Below, piece by piece: positions 36,101 through 49,134 of a DNA stretch of 64,000 bases (positions are counted from its first letter, which is position 1; the number at the start of each line of letters is the position of its first letter). The notes beneath the pieces were generated by a model. The model saw only the letters and a program-made list of their open reading frames with translations. It was not told the origin of the DNA and made no database searches. This stretch comes from Gigaspora rosea. Lineage: Eukaryota; Glomeromycota; Glomeromycetes; Diversisporales; Gigasporaceae. The stretch lies in contig QKWP01000062.1 in NCBI GenBank assembly GCA_003550325.1, positions 475,688-539,687 on the forward strand. Reading direction: 5' to 3'. A program made the translations under genes and the position numbers.

Positions 36101-39100
36101 AATTACTCAAGAAAGTTATCGTATCTAAAGTCATTGTATCTGAAGTTTCAAGACCTCAACATAAAAATTCTAAAGTCTCACTTGTTTCGCATCTACAAGT
36201 TTTATGGCAGGATGTTCTTGCTTTGGATGAAAAACCTGATGTTAACACTAATTTCTTTGACCTTGGTGGTCACTCTCTTTTATTATTACAATTACAAAAG
36301 AAAATTCAACAACAAATTTCATCGGTTGACCTTGTTGACCTTTTCCAAAATCCAACTATTAAATCTATAGCAAGTCTTCTTTTGCCTAAGGATCAATCTT
36401 TAGATATAGATAATTCTATAACTACGCTTAATAATGATCAAGTAATATCATCAAGTGAAATAGCAATTATAGGCATGGTTGGGTGTTTCCCTGGAGCTGA
36501 TTCAGTTGATGAATTATGGAAGATGATAAAAACTGGGCAGCATGGGATTCACACATTTACAGACAAAGAGCTTGATGAGATAAATGCAAAAAATCGTAAC
36601 GATCCTTATTATGTACCAAAATGTGGGGTACTTTCAAATATTGACAAATTCGATGCTGAATTCTTTAAAATTAGTCAACAAGAAGCAGTTTCAATGGATC
36701 CACAACAACGTTTACTATTAGAAAAAAGTGTACAAGCTTTAGATGAAGCAGGAATCAATCCACAGTATGAAAAAGAACGAATTGGGGTATTTGTTGCAAT
36801 TGAAAATAGTACATATAAGAATTATTCATGTAATAATGAAAATGATCCTGCAAAAGAATATAGTAATGACATTAATACCCCATCTGGAAGCGCAGCAACA
36901 AGAATTGCATATCATCTAAATCTTAAAGGACCAGCATTTTCTCTTAATTCTGCTTGCTCTAGTTCTTTAACAGCATTAAAAACAGCATGGAACAGTATTC
37001 GATGCGGTGATTGTGACGTGGCTATAGTTGGTGCTGCCTCCATTAGATTGCCGCAATCTGGTTATGTAGCACAACCAGGTCTTATTTTTTCAGCAAATGG
37101 AATATGTCGTCCATTTGATCATAATTCTGATGGAACTATTCTTGGAAATTCTGTGTCAGTTGTTGTTTTAAAACGATTATCTGATGCAATTTCTGATCAA
37201 AATCCAATTTCTGCTGTTATCAAATCAATTGAGCTAAATAATGATGGAAATAATAAGATTGGTTATACTGCACCAAGCGTAGATGGGCAATATGAAGTGA
37301 TTAAAAAAGCTATTCAATCTGCTAATCTTCTTCCTGCTGACATTAATTTTATTGAAGCTCATGGAACTGCTACTAAACTTGGTGATCCAATTGAAATTAA
37401 AGCTCTTACAAAAGTATTTACTGAACTCTCTTCAACATCTAATAAGCAATGTGCTATATCTTCTGTGAAATCAAACATTGGCCACTGTAATGTTGCAGCT
37501 GGATTCGCCGGATTAATCAAGACCGTTAAAGCATTAGAGGACCGTGTTATACCACCTATGGCAAAAGATCATTTTGAAAAAGCTAATCCATTAATAAACT
37601 TCTCGTCTGGTCCATTTTATATTGCTTCCGAGTTGCAAGAATTCAATAAGACAGAAACAATGCATGCAGCAGTGAGCTCATTTGGTATTGGTGGAACGAA
37701 TGGGCATTGTATTTTAGCAGAATACAAAAAGGAGAATTTTGATTTTAAAGATAAAATGATTGAGAATACAGAGAATATTAGAGTTATTCTACCTTTTTCA
37801 GCAAAATCTATTAACAGTTTAAATAATATTAAGAAGGAATTTAAGAATTATTTCAAAGGTTATGACTTAACAACATGTAATTTGTATAATTTATGCAATA
37901 TTGCAAAAACTCTTCAAATCAGTAGAGCTCAATACGAATTCCGTAGTATGATAACTGCCACATCAATTTCTGATGCTATAAACCAACTTGAACAAATAAA
38001 ATCAACAATACACGTCACATCTCCTAAAGAAAACATAATTTTCGTAGTACCCGGACAAGGTAGCCATTCTATTTCAATCCATCGTCAAATTTACAAATCA
38101 TCAATGTTATACCAAAAAAAGTTCAAGGAATGTGCAAATATTTTGCAACAGTATGATTCCACTGTACCAGATCTTACTAGTTATTTGGAAAAGGATATTT
38201 ATGATATAACATATGATCCTTTATTAATTTTTATATCAAGTTATATATCAGCAGAAATTCTCAAATCTGTTTTCAATGTACAAATTTCTGGAATTGTTGG
38301 GCATAGTCTAGGACAATATGTAGCTGCTACTCTTGCTGGGGTATTTTCACTTGAAATAGCTTTAGGAATTGTATTAAAAAGAACACAAATTATGCATAAA
38401 ATGGACAAGGGTTCAATGTTAGCTACTAATTTAAATAGCAAACTTGCAGACAAATTTATAAAGACAGAGAAAATATCTTTAGCGGCACTTAATGAGCAAA
38501 GACAATGTATATTCTCTGGGAGATCTAAAGATATTGAAGAATTAGCTATAATTCTTGAAATCCAAGATTATAAAGTCAAAATTCTTAATGGAGTATATGG
38601 ATTTCATTCGCACCTAACAGATTCTATTTTAGATGAATTTGAAATAGCAATTTCTTTATTACTTGATAAAGCATTCCAGCAAAGCACTTCTGCGATTATT
38701 CCTTTTATTTCAAATGCTACTGGAGAATGGGCTAATGTTGAAGATGTGTATACAACAAAATTTTGGAGAGAACATTTACGAAAAACTGTTCAATTTGAAT
38801 CTGGAATAAAAACTATTAATTCAACATTTACAAATCCAATATTTGTTAATGTTGGAATTGGAACAGTTACAAGTAAATTTATTCAAAGAATATTAAATAA
38901 TGATATAACGATTATAAATAGTCTTGATTTCGACAAAACTAGTTTTGAAGAAATAATTGGAAATTGCTGGAACAATGGAATAGAAATTAATTGGCATAAT
39001 TACTATAAGTATATTTGCCCTTTGATGACAAAAAGTCGACTTGTTCAATTGCCTGGATATTCATTTAATCATAATTGCAGTTTCTGGGTCCAGCAAGTTT

Positions 39101-40293
39101 ATCAGAAACCATTAGCGTTAGTAGAAACTATTACTGATAGTTTTGTGTCTAATAAAATAGATCAACAGCCACTTATAAAATATAACAATTCGTCCACAAT
39201 TGAAGGCAGAGTAATTCTTTGTTTTAAGAATACCCTTGGTTTGAAAAATATCGATATTAATAGTAACTTTTTTGATTGTGGTGGTAACTCTCTTTTAGCA
39301 ATATCATTAATCAGTTTATTAAACAAAGAATTTAATATTGGACTTTTATCACCAAAAATTCTGTTCAAATCTCCAACACCTCTTGATTTAACTAATCATA
39401 TTAAGAACATTTTAAGCACAAATATTTCGCCCATAATTAATAATGGCTTCAATAAATCAACATCAATAACAAAACTCAATCACGGGAGCGAAACTTTTAA
39501 ACCAATTTATATGATACATCCAGTAGGTGGATCCTGTGTATTTTATAAAAATATTATTAATTCATTAGGAAATGTAACAGTTTATGGATTTGAATATCCC
39601 GGACTTCAAGATTCAACAACAATAGAATATCATTCTATACAAGATCTTTCTGATATTTACCTTAAAGATTTGTTAAGAAATAATCCAAGTGGTCCATATA
39701 ATCTTTTTGGTTCTTCATTTGGCGGAATTGTAGCATATGAGATGGGATGCAAGTTGATTAAACAAGGAAAATCCGTAAATTTAATTATGGTGGATACACC
39801 AACTGGTCAAGATATTCCAAAGTCAATGACAAATGTCGCAGAAATTTTACATTATATTTACTCTAAAACGTATAATTTAGATGAATTAATAGGAATAGAT
39901 GATGATGAGAAAGCATTGCAAATAGTTGTTGAAAAGGCATCAACATTAAATATAAACCATAATCAAGTAATTCTCCCAGAAAGCTCTGTGATAACTTCAA
40001 TGATGTTAAAAAGATATGTTGATGTATTTAATTTTAATATGAAAGCAATGAGAACATATCAATTACCAAGATCAGAAAGACCGATGCCAATCATATATTT
40101 CAAAGCAAAGATAAGAAGAAAAGGTCTAGATCCTGAATTCCCAGAAAAATCTTGGATTAAAATACAAGAAATTAACGGAGGAAAGTTGGATTGTATTGAA
40201 TTAGATGGGGATCATATTAGTGTAAATTTACATCCAATATGTAAAAATATTACTGATTATATCAAACAATATCTTAAATATAAACGTTCTTGA
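33167..40293 (+). CDS. Hybrid NRPS-PKS, C-A-PCP-KS-AT-ACP-TE, 2347 aa
   Basis: Exons 33167-35006 and 35090-40293; the 83-nt intron (GTAAGA...TTTTAG) falls inside the A3 motif and splicing restores YTSGSTGKPKGV. Domains: condensation (1 to about 430, HHIVIDC at 140-146); adenylation (about 460-960, with LKAGGAYIPID, FDAS, NSYGPTE, YRTGD, GRFDRQVKLRG and A10 Lys939); PCP (FFDLGGHSLL, Ser1009); ketosynthase (Cys1236 in NSACSSS, His1371, His1412); acyltransferase (GHSLGQ, Ser1686; YGFHS, His1786, which favours malonyl-CoA); ACP (CGGNSLL, Ser2014); thioesterase (GSSFGG Ser2156, Asp2182, His2322). There is no KR, DH or ER domain. Predicted role: join an activated amino acid to one unreduced C2 unit, with a donor acyl group possible through the first C domain, then TE release. 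The product is unknown. No tailoring genes lie nearby. The 5.2-kb uninterrupted second exon may hint at bacterial ancestry (inference). Confidence 0.93.
35007..35089 (+). other. Intron of the NRPS-PKS gene
   Basis: Donor GTAAGA, acceptor TTTTAG, with a likely branch sequence TATAACTTAA at 35052. The reading frame is broken without removal (stop at 35054-35056), and the conserved A3 loop is rebuilt exactly by splicing, so the intron is well supported. Confidence 0.93.
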
Positions 40294-40960
40294 CTGTTGA
40301 AAGAAAAAATAGTAGCATCATTAGCATATTTTTTTTATTAAATAAAACATTAATATATTAAACCTTTTAAATTAACATCTCTAATTATTTAATGCCTATA
40401 TAATTTTGTTTTATGTTTATCTTTGGGTAATTACAGGTTATTTTGGTATTGGTTTGGTTTGATAGTGGTTTGATACGTGAGCTTATTTGTCATGTATTCT
40501 TTTAGTATAGCCTCATGAGCTGTCACTTTGACCATTTTATTTAAAAAGAAATTGTTTGTTCAAATATTTTATATTGTGCTTGGGCTTGGGCTTGAGCTAG
40601 AGCTTGTGTTGTGTTACGTTGTGTTGTGCTGGCACGTTCTACTCTAGTGCAGCTCTAGCTCTAATGCAAATCCCAAATAAAAATTTAATAAAATTTGTCT
40701 CTCACCGAGGGGGTGTTGCAAAACTAAGTAACTATGAAATACAGTTATGGGTATTCTGTTCCTTCCGCTTTCGTGCTATACCTGCTAATAATACAAAAAT
40801 CGAGAGTATCGATCAAACCTAAACGGATTATCTGCTAAATGCTACTGTCTAAAATACAGGGTGAGATGAAAAAGCAGATAATTCTTTCTGGAAAAAAACC
40901 TTAACCCCTAATTGTTTCACATGCAACAAATATAGAACAGACATCAATACAAAATTTTTT

Positions 40961-41127
40961 TCGTGACTGTCGTCTCGACAGGCTACTCCTACTTCAAACC
41001 TAAAATTTCTCTTCGTGATTGTCGTCCTGACAGGCCACTACTATTTCAAAAACAAGATTATGATTGTCGTCCGACAGGCCATAACCAATCTAAAAACAAC
41101 TTAAAAACAATGACTGTCGTCGCGACC
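40961..41127. repeat. Four spaced hairpin units
   Basis: TGACTGTCGTCTCGACAGGC (40964) and variants at about 41016, 41061 and 41111 recur every 45-52 bp. Each core is a small palindrome (CTGTCG..CGACAG), degrading along the array. Too few and too divergent for any functional call. Confidence 0.6.
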
Positions 41128-41710
41128 AAACTAAATCCTTAAAGCAAACTGCAAACCATTATACTAGGTTGGGTAGGGCGGGACGAAAAAACCAGACAAT
41201 ATCGGGTTAGCAGAAAAAAATAGAAACTACTTTATCTGGAAAAAACCGTTCCCTTTAAATACTATCTACTAACGAAAATACATCATTAAAAGCTCAAAAA
41301 TCATACGATAACTCAATAAGTCAACAATAATCAATCAAATTATAAAATCAACATATCGATAAATCATGACAAACTCTTCGAGCAAAATACCGCTCCGATA
41401 CTTTCGTATCTAATTAACGCCCATGGCCGCTATTTCGAGAATCTACGGTAACTTTTTAAGGGGTACGCTAGGATGGTTCTGAGTTGATGCAAGTCGGGTC
41501 AAAACCAGCCGAATTGTTAGCATCTATGCCCACGATCATTGACAAATCAAAATCAACAAAAAAATCCAATATGTGAATAAATAATAAATGATTTATTAGC
41601 GAAGCTTTCTTTTTGTTTATTATATTTAATGATTAATAAATAATTCTCTACTATAAATAACTATGACTATGTTATTAACTGACTAACGTTGGTTTGTATT
41701 TATCTATCTA

Positions 41711-41940
41711 TTATTTATTGCGGTTTGTATAATTTTTGTGACCTTTATGATTAATTTTTTTATGTTTAAATGATTGTGATTACGATCACGATTGCTAAAA
41801 CCAGCCAATTTATCATGAATGTCAAGCTCAGGTTTATGATAAAATTAGCCGGCTTTAGCAATCGCGATCGTAATCACAATCATTTAATCATAAAAAAAAT
41901 TCATCATAGGGGTCACAAAATTATGCAAACCGCAATAAAT
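41711..41940. mobile_element. Fold-back MITE, 230 bp
   Basis: Left arm TTATTTATTGCGGTTTGTAT, then TTTTTGTGACC, and GATTGTGATTACGATC with GATTGCTAAA. The right arm is the inverse, ending GCAAACCGCAATAAAT. The terminal block TTATGCAAACCGCAATAA recurs once more at 42392-42409. Confidence 0.75.
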
Positions 41941-42244
41941 TCAAATCAAATTCTTGCGCTTTTAATTCTCAGGGTAATTTTTTTTTCCTGAACAATAATT
42001 CATAGCTTCCGAGGTTGCTAACCATTCTTCCAAAACGAACAACCCGATCAGATTCTATTTTTACATTCTTAAATCTTACCTAATACGCATAGAGAGGTTA
42101 GATCGGTAAAAGGTTTTGGTGGGTGATACAAGTCGATAATAAGTTTTCAATCGATTAGTTGATAGATCATTTTATCCAACTAATCGATTAATCGATTTTA
42201 TTCAATTAAATGATTAGTTTGCCAATGACCAACTAATCGATTAA

Positions 42245-42374
42245 TCATCAAAAAAAAAAGAATCGCTCGATAGTTTTGTGGGTTTGGATTTCTTGATATG
42301 ATAATTTCATATCGCGATATCGGAGTAATTTTTGGGAAATCAGATAACAATCGAGCAATTCTTTTTTTGATGAT
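42245..42374. mobile_element. Fold-back MITE, 130 bp
   Basis: ATCATCAAAAAAAAAAGAAT then CGCTCGAT at the left is matched by ATCGAGCAATTC...TTTGATGAT at the right. Both ends are flanked by repeat-derived sequence (ATCGATTAATC). Confidence 0.65.
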
Positions 42375-42471
42375 CTGCAAAATTTACAAAATTATGCAAA
42401 CCGCAATAATCGACTAAAAGTTGGATTTGTAAAATTCAAATCGATTACAGTAGTTGTCAACTTTACAGCTA

Positions 42472-42641
42472 CAGTAAAGCCTCCATAAGTGCACCCTCTA
42501 TAAGTGCACACCCTCTCTAGCACGCTCACATTTAGGCCCAATTATATACATGACCTCAGTAAATGCACTTTTTATTATTGTCTCTAAGTGCACGTTGTTA
42601 AAGTTTGGTCCCAAGTGCGTGCACTTATAGAAGTTTTACTG
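42472..42641. mobile_element. Tc1/mariner-type MITE, 170 bp
   Basis: The ends CAGTAAAGCCTCCATAAGTG and, inverted, CAGTAAAACTTCTATAAGTG continue CAC. TA flanks both sides (42470-42471, 42642-42643). Internal repeats of AAGTGCAC occur. A second, interrupted copy is at 4414-4544. Confidence 0.8.
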
Positions 42642-45477
42642 TAATCGGTTAATTCGATTTTCGATTTGTATCACTAGATATTTCAACTCAGAATATTAAA
42701 AATTTGCGCAAATTTTCTAACCTGCCGATAATTATTAAAAAAAAAAAAAATTAAATTAAAAATTCTTATTTGTAAAAAAATTTTAATAGCATAAATATGT
42801 GAAATTTATTTTATAAAATTTTTTACAAATATTTAAAAATATAAAATTTCATGCCTTTTTTTTTAATGAACATCGGCAGGTTAGAAAATTTGCATGTACC
42901 AATTCGCATTAAAAAAAAATTCCTGATGCTGCTTTATTATGTAGAAAAAAAATTTTCAAAGCATATCAATGTCATTAATGAATATTAGATACATGTTGAC
43001 CAAATTCTGATACCTATTGATATATGTGATTGATATTTCAGAAGGAGGTTACAGATATCCGAATAACTCGAAGTCATGAACATCACGCTTAATAAGAAAT
43101 TCTCATCCCTAATAATGTTCTACAACACAATCACAAAGTTGCTGTTTCTTGAGCTTAAGAGGTGAAAGATTAGTGTATATAATAGAATCCATAACCAATG
43201 AGACTATAGAATTTGTTGAAAAAAGGAACAGAAATTCATAAAAATTCATAAATTTTCCTTATTACTCCAACTATTCAAATAAATTTAACATACTTTTGCA
43301 GACGGAATAGTTCTGTAATTATCATCAAGTAAGAAACTGAAAAGCTTCGGTCACGTAAGACAATATATGGAGAATTAAAAATTTAAAACAAACCTTTATA
43401 GTACTGTAGTAGGGAAGTAGTAGGGAATTTGAGGTTTTTTTTTTGCTCGATAATTAGTCGACCATGACAACGGTATTTATTTCTATTCAAATTTTAAGTA
43501 AATGATGTTGAATAAGAAATATCATATTAGTCGCGAATATTTAAAAATTGAATAGTTTCAATTTGAATAATCGTTCAGAAAGAGAGTTATTTTTCACATA
43601 TCGCAAGTTTTCATCCTTGCATAATTGACACCAGGCATTGTGCCGCAAAGATGGCATTCGACCGCAAATTACCATGTTCATCATTTGAAGAAAGTCTTTC
43701 TTTCGAAAAATGGAAACTTACAAGAAAATAGTCAGATTCCAGAAAAAAAAGAGATTATGCACATCCTAAATTTTCTGCCCAATAAATTTTAAGGGCTCAT
43801 ATCAGTCACACGACTTGTCACATCTAAAAATTTAGCTAGTCATAATATAGTAATACATGACGTTCCTTACTAACTGCCAAGATTTTTATGAAACTACTAA
43901 TAGCTCCCGATGAAAGAGCTAGTCATTATGAATGTTGTTTTGTAATATGGATCACTAACTTATATCCTTTATTCTATAATAATTTTAGTTATTTTATGTT
44001 ATTTATGATTTATCGATAATCACTTTGTCGACAGAAATATTAAATATATTTTGCTGCTAATTACCACAGTATACTTATATAAACCCTTTAAAAGTATTAA
44101 TTTGAAATTCCGGAGAATTTTATATTATAATAGTATTTTATTTCTTTTGCAGCTATTATTATATAATAAATCCAAAAATTTCTGAGCCTAAATATAATGA
44201 TCAATTCCTACTATTTTCAACTTTATGAATCACCTGTCGAATAAAGGTTCAGTATCAGCCAATTAAGGATACCGGGATCTTGTTAACGCAGGAGCAGATA
44301 ATGTTGGTAATCAATACATTCTAGCAACTTCCATTTCGAATTCCTTCAGGAAAGCTTAATATCTAGTAAATATCATATACGATATTACCGATTAAAAAAG
44401 CAACCTCCAAATAAAAAATAAAAGCAATCCTCCCAATTTTGGATCCGAAAATTTATACTCTTACGTATAAATAAACTTCATTTTTAAAATCTCTTTATTG
44501 CTTTAATCGGTAATATACAATAAAACTCGACATCAATATTTGTAGTATGTATTACTAAAACATGACACCCTTTGTTCATTCTGATCGATGTTAAATATCG
44601 GATTAGTTTAAGGCTTTGTTCTTATCATATATATTTTGTGACAAAGGTTCTATTACAAGGTGTGATTACATTCTCACGTGGATAATATTAGAAGATACCA
44701 CTCTTATTTAAATCTTAGCATTGTAGACATTTCTTTACAACAATTTATATCGCATACATTATGATGATCCCGGGACCCGTTCCTAATATGGAGTCGATCA
44801 CAGAATGTCAAGAGCTTGGTTTTTTTTAAGGGACTTACTTGTGCATATATTACTATGCAGATGAATGCCAAGGATAGTAATTCAGTATTAGAGAAATTTG
44901 AACATAAAAGGTTAGATGCACAAGACTAGAAACTTTTATTTTTCCAATGAATATTATAGTAGATAGATATTAGACTAAAATGGGTTTGGCAGAACGATAT
45001 TAGATCCTTTCGATTTTTTTTCCAGGAAAAAAAAAATTCCCTACATATTAACCATGACCACATGTTATTATTCATTTATTCGTTGCAAGAAATTCGTAGT
45101 TAGTACCGAGATTACTTGGCGATTGTATCACACAATAAACAATACCAAACGGAGTATGTATCACAATTGTTACCTATTATTTGAAACATTAATCAAGTTA
45201 CATGCCGATGCGTGTAAATAAAATAAATAAAATGAATTATTTATTGCTTTTACGACTTTTACTAGCATACATAGTATTAAATCCCTGGAGGTTTTTTCTC
45301 CCTATTTGGTCCTGTTGTTAATATCAAGTGTGGGCAGACTGGTTCTGAATAAACCCACATTTTTTCATCGTTCTAAGGCCTCTAATTTACCATCGCTCCT
45401 TTTGCGTCAAGCAGAACTGGTTTCTGCATTCTATAGTTCCTATAGTCCTTTCATCTAGGCCTTTTAATATTATAACG

Positions 45478-46839
45478 ATGAAAATTTCTTTGATCTTTGT
45501 CCTGATATTTATTACCATCATAGTAGCTTCTGAAGCTGCTCCAATAATTGATCCTACGAAAAAAAATTTCCTTTCACTTATTAAGCATCATCCTCCAAAA
45601 AATCTTAAATGGACTGAGATACGTAATTGTCATAAGCAACGAGCATTAGTTAAATATGAATCATCTATTAGAAGGGCACATAAAAAAAGTTTAGTAGATA
45701 AATCTGTTATGGATAAACTCGAAAATGCTCTAAAAACCCAGGAGGAATTAAAGAACAAAAAACGTGAGATCTCTACTAGTAATATTGGTGGCATTAATAA
45801 TGATATTGGATATTTTGGCAAAATAACAATAGGTGGTCAAAATTTTAATGTAATACTTGATACCGGTTCTTCAAGTAAATAAATTAATTTTTTTATAAAA
45901 ATTTTACTTTTTTTAAAAAAAAAAAAAAATTGTTTTTCTAATTCAAGATTTTATACTTGTGTAGACCTATGGGTTCCTTCTATAAATTGCCAATCGACTG
46001 CTTGTTTAAATCATACAATGTTTAATCCAGCAAAATCCAAAAGTTTTCAAGATTTAAACACTTCTTTTTCAATTCAATATGGCAGTGGTTCAGCTTCTGG
46101 AACTTCTGGTGTTGATGATGTAGTCGTTTCAGGCATAACTATTCGTAACCAAGTTTTTGGTCTAACAACATTTGAAACTAATGACTTCCTAGGATCACAA
46201 TTTGATGGTATTATGGGTATGGCTTTTGATGTTCTTAACACGCAAGGTTCCTCAACACCATTCTCTAACATGGTTAAGCAAAGATCTCTTCCTCAAGCAA
46301 TATTTGCATTTCGTTTATCTCGAGCAGAAGAACATGATATAGGTAATCTTACTATAGGTGGAGTTGAGCTTAATTCATTTACTGGATCACTTAATTTCAT
46401 TAATTTGGCTACTAATTCTGGTTTTTGGGAGATTCCTATGGATGATGTTTCTGTTAATGGTAAATTCTTTGGATTTAAAAATAGGGTTACAATTATGGAT
46501 ACTGGTACTACATTAATAATCGCACCACCAGCTGATGTACAAGCTATTCACAAATTAATTCCTGGAGCTGTATTATTACAACAACAAGAGGAATACGCTA
46601 TTCCATGTAATACAACTACTAAAATAGCTTTAAAGTTTAATGGTGTTAGTTATGCTATTAACACAAAAGATCTAGTTCGTGACCTTGTTTCGGCTCGATT
46701 AAATCTTTGTTTATCTGGGATTAGTCCTGGCGTTGTGGGTTCAAATAATCAATGGCTTGTGGGTGATGTCTTCCTTAAAAATGTTTATTCTGTATTTGAT
46801 TTTGGTGCACGTTCTATTGGATTGGCACAAATTAGTTAA
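45478..46839 (+). CDS. Secreted pepsin-like aspartic protease (family A1), 423 aa
   Basis: Exons 45478-45874 and 45965-46839. The 90-nt intron (GTAAAT...GTGTAG) splits the first active site, and splicing gives DTGSSNLWVPS. A signal peptide (MKISLIFVLIFITIIVASEA) is followed by a basic propeptide to about residue 105 (HKKSLVDKSVMDKL). Catalytic Asp128 (DTGSS) and Asp311 (IMDTGTT), flap Tyr171 (QYGSGSASG). Length and order fit an intact zymogen that matures by propeptide removal at acidic pH, as known for the family. Secretion or vacuolar delivery is inferred from the leader. Neighbouring DNA is non-coding for kilobases on both sides. The start is the first ATG ahead of the leader. Confidence 0.93.
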
Positions 46840-48059
46840 CTTGTATTTATTTGATATTAAATAGAACCAAATAGGTAATAGGGATAATAAGGGTAAAGGG
46901 CACATCTAATTTTATGTATCAATTCAATAGTATATAATTTTTCAAACTAAAAAAAAAAGAAAAACAATCATTATTTGAAAAACAATAAGTTATTTTATAC
47001 CTGAGCCCAGTTTGGGTCTCTCTAATCCAAGGTCATTTAGATCTTTTGTACAAAAAATTGTAATACATGCATTAAAAAAAAAAAAAGAAAAAACTAACGC
47101 TATTTCTGTACTGTATTAAAATCATTACGACTTCAATTTATTTTAATGAATGGCATAAAAGTTTTGATTCATAAAGTAACGATTCTTTGAAAAACGATGG
47201 CAAAGCAATAATTAATAGATCTATTCTGCTGCCAGTATGGCTCCTAGGTTTGACGTCTGGGCTAAATTTTTTTTTTTTTTTGGACCGTTTTTTTTGGCCA
47301 TTAAAAATTTCGCGGAATAACGCGCAGGGGCGTTATTTCGAATTTCGGTCCGAATTAAGCTTACCAGAAAGTTATATAATAATTTTTGATAATAATACGC
47401 TACGTGATGTATTACAAAAAATATGGCACGTGAAATATTGAGTCGGTTTTCTATTCAAATAATTGGTAAGGTTCTTTTCACAAATTACGTATAACAGAAT
47501 TCTTCGCGAGTTTAACCAAATAATTTGGTGCAATGTAAATTATTTATATATTATCATGCCTCCCAAATATCTTTGTTTTTAATATCTTTACCTAATTAAA
47601 AAGCTACATAAACTTTTCGCGTAAATCCTTTAATTTTGTTTCAAGAATCATTTATGCTTAAAATTATTAATATCAAAAAAAATTTTTCATATATTGACGC
47701 GCGTAAAAATTTTTGTTTATTAATAGTATCCAAATTATTTTTTATATATTCAAATTCATAATAATAAGCCTTTTCAAATACTAAATACGTATACAATAGC
47801 TTTTTCATCATAATTAGTAGCTTAACCTGTCACAGATTACGGACGTGCATTTTATTTCCGTGGGTACTAGAAAAAAAATATTATTTGTGATTATTAAAAA
47901 AAAAAACTATATATTAAATCATACAAAATTAATTACCTCTGACTATTTTTCTTCTATCCTCCCAAGAGCATGTGACTATACTTAACTGAATATAGTTGAG
48001 ATAGTGTCGAGGTCATGCCACACATGCGCAACCTGAAAACCTTTAGATTATGATCTTTT
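46840..48059. other. Intergenic DNA with pogo-like terminal fragment
   Basis: AT-rich. At 47310-47345 CGCGGAATAACGCGCAGGGG and CGTTATTTCGAA resemble the subterminal repeats of the pogo element at 19897-23336. No gene seen; the open frame 47187-47441 spans this repeat and homopolymer runs. Confidence 0.45.
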
Positions 48060-48480
48060 GTCCAGTACGGTTCCGGGTCGTATAGTCTTCACGCGTCGTG
48101 AAGTAAACTACCCAGATCTCTTTTATCTTGAGTAGTTCTCTGTATAAACCAGCTCGCTAAAATGTTCTTCCAGTTGCTTATGATCTATGATTGCCCCTAT
48201 CTCAAGGGCAACAGTCGGAAAGACGCTTTTGACTACTAGGTCCACAATTCTGTAGGACATCTTGCCATCAACCATGCCTACAACATGGGATTAGGGGAAC
48301 ACCCTTAACCCTTTCTAACCTAAGCTTCATTCGGCACCTTCACATTCCTCAATCCTCTAACGAGAACATTGGGGCACTTAAACCCTTCGACGTTTCTGCC
48401 AAGTATGTCCGGATTTAAACTCTTTGATTTGCAGCATTTTTTAAGAGCTTGAATATGTTCAAGCTGTCTATCAGATACAA
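48060..48480 (-). pseudogene. Unknown decayed coding stretch
   Basis: A more GC-rich patch whose minus-strand frames give protein-like runs: RQLEHIQALKKCCKSKSLN and FKCPNVLVRGLRNVKVPNEA in one frame, MVDGKMSYRIVDLVVKSVFP and IGAIIDHKQLEEHFSELVY in another, separated by stops. It looks like a dead gene with at least one frameshift. I do not recognise the family. Confidence 0.35.
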
Positions 48481-48788
48481 TAATAAAAAAAATATACATA
48501 ACTTATGCGATGAATATTTATCGATAAATTATAAATGATTATAACATAAAAATATCCAACTAACCTGCATCAACATATATTGTGCAACCATCACAAACTT
48601 CCGTTTAATATCTTTTATCGATAATATTACCCTTGCAATGTTGACGGTTATAGAGACGAGTTTGGTGGTCAGGTGATTCCAATAATTAAGTCACATGCAA
48701 TCTAAGCATGAAAAAATTAACGCGTCGAAACATTTCATTTGAGACGAAGTTTTTATGTCTAGCTCATGTCACGATGAATTTTGTATTG

Positions 48789-49134
48789 TCCCACAAAAAT
48801 TTTACCCCCACGTGATTTGACCAATCGAATTTCAGGATCAGGTGTAACGTAAAAATCGACGCGAAACAACTTTTTTACAAAAAAACGCGAATAGCTCTAA
48901 ATTTTAATTAGGAAACCACCTTCTGCGGCCTAATTAAAAATGTTCCTTGTGAAATTTTACCAATAAACTCAACCCTAAACCTACGTTGTTCCCACCCTAA
49001 CCCTAACTATAACGAGGTTTATTTTTACGCGCAACTTTTTACTTAGAAACAAAACACGTTGATTTTGAATATTATGTTACACCTGATCTTAAAATTTGAT
49101 TGGTCAAAATCACGTGGGGTAAAATTTTTTGTAT
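48789..49134. mobile_element. MITE with long inverted ends and telomere-like core
   Basis: Inverted ends of about 60 bp: left ACAAAAATTTTACCCCCACG, then TTTGACCAATCGAATTTC, then GATCAGGTGTAACGTAA; the right end is the reverse with few changes. CCCTAAACCTA and CCCTAACCCTAA occur in the middle (48965-49007). No coding capacity. Confidence 0.75.

Larger units (their letters stand above)
40294..45477. other. Repeat-rich intergenic region
   Basis: No gene I can support. Holds short hairpin tandem repeats (40961-41127), two inverted-repeat elements (41711-41940, 42245-42374), a pogo-type MITE (42472-42641), and CGATTAAT/AATCGATT-rich repeats around them. 43000-45400 shows nothing beyond scattered short open frames. 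The first 100 bases are AT-rich and could be the 3' UTR of the synthase. Confidence 0.5.

Noticed and set aside
35077..40293. Second NRPS-PKS gene starting at an ATG at 35077
   Set aside because: That ATG lies within the intron; splicing 35007-35089 rebuilds the A3 motif and joins the two frames as one gene.
40961..41127. CRISPR-like array of four spaced repeats
   Set aside because: Units diverge, spacers are AT-rich and partly similar, there are no cas genes, and the context is eukaryotic. It is a small palindromic minisatellite.
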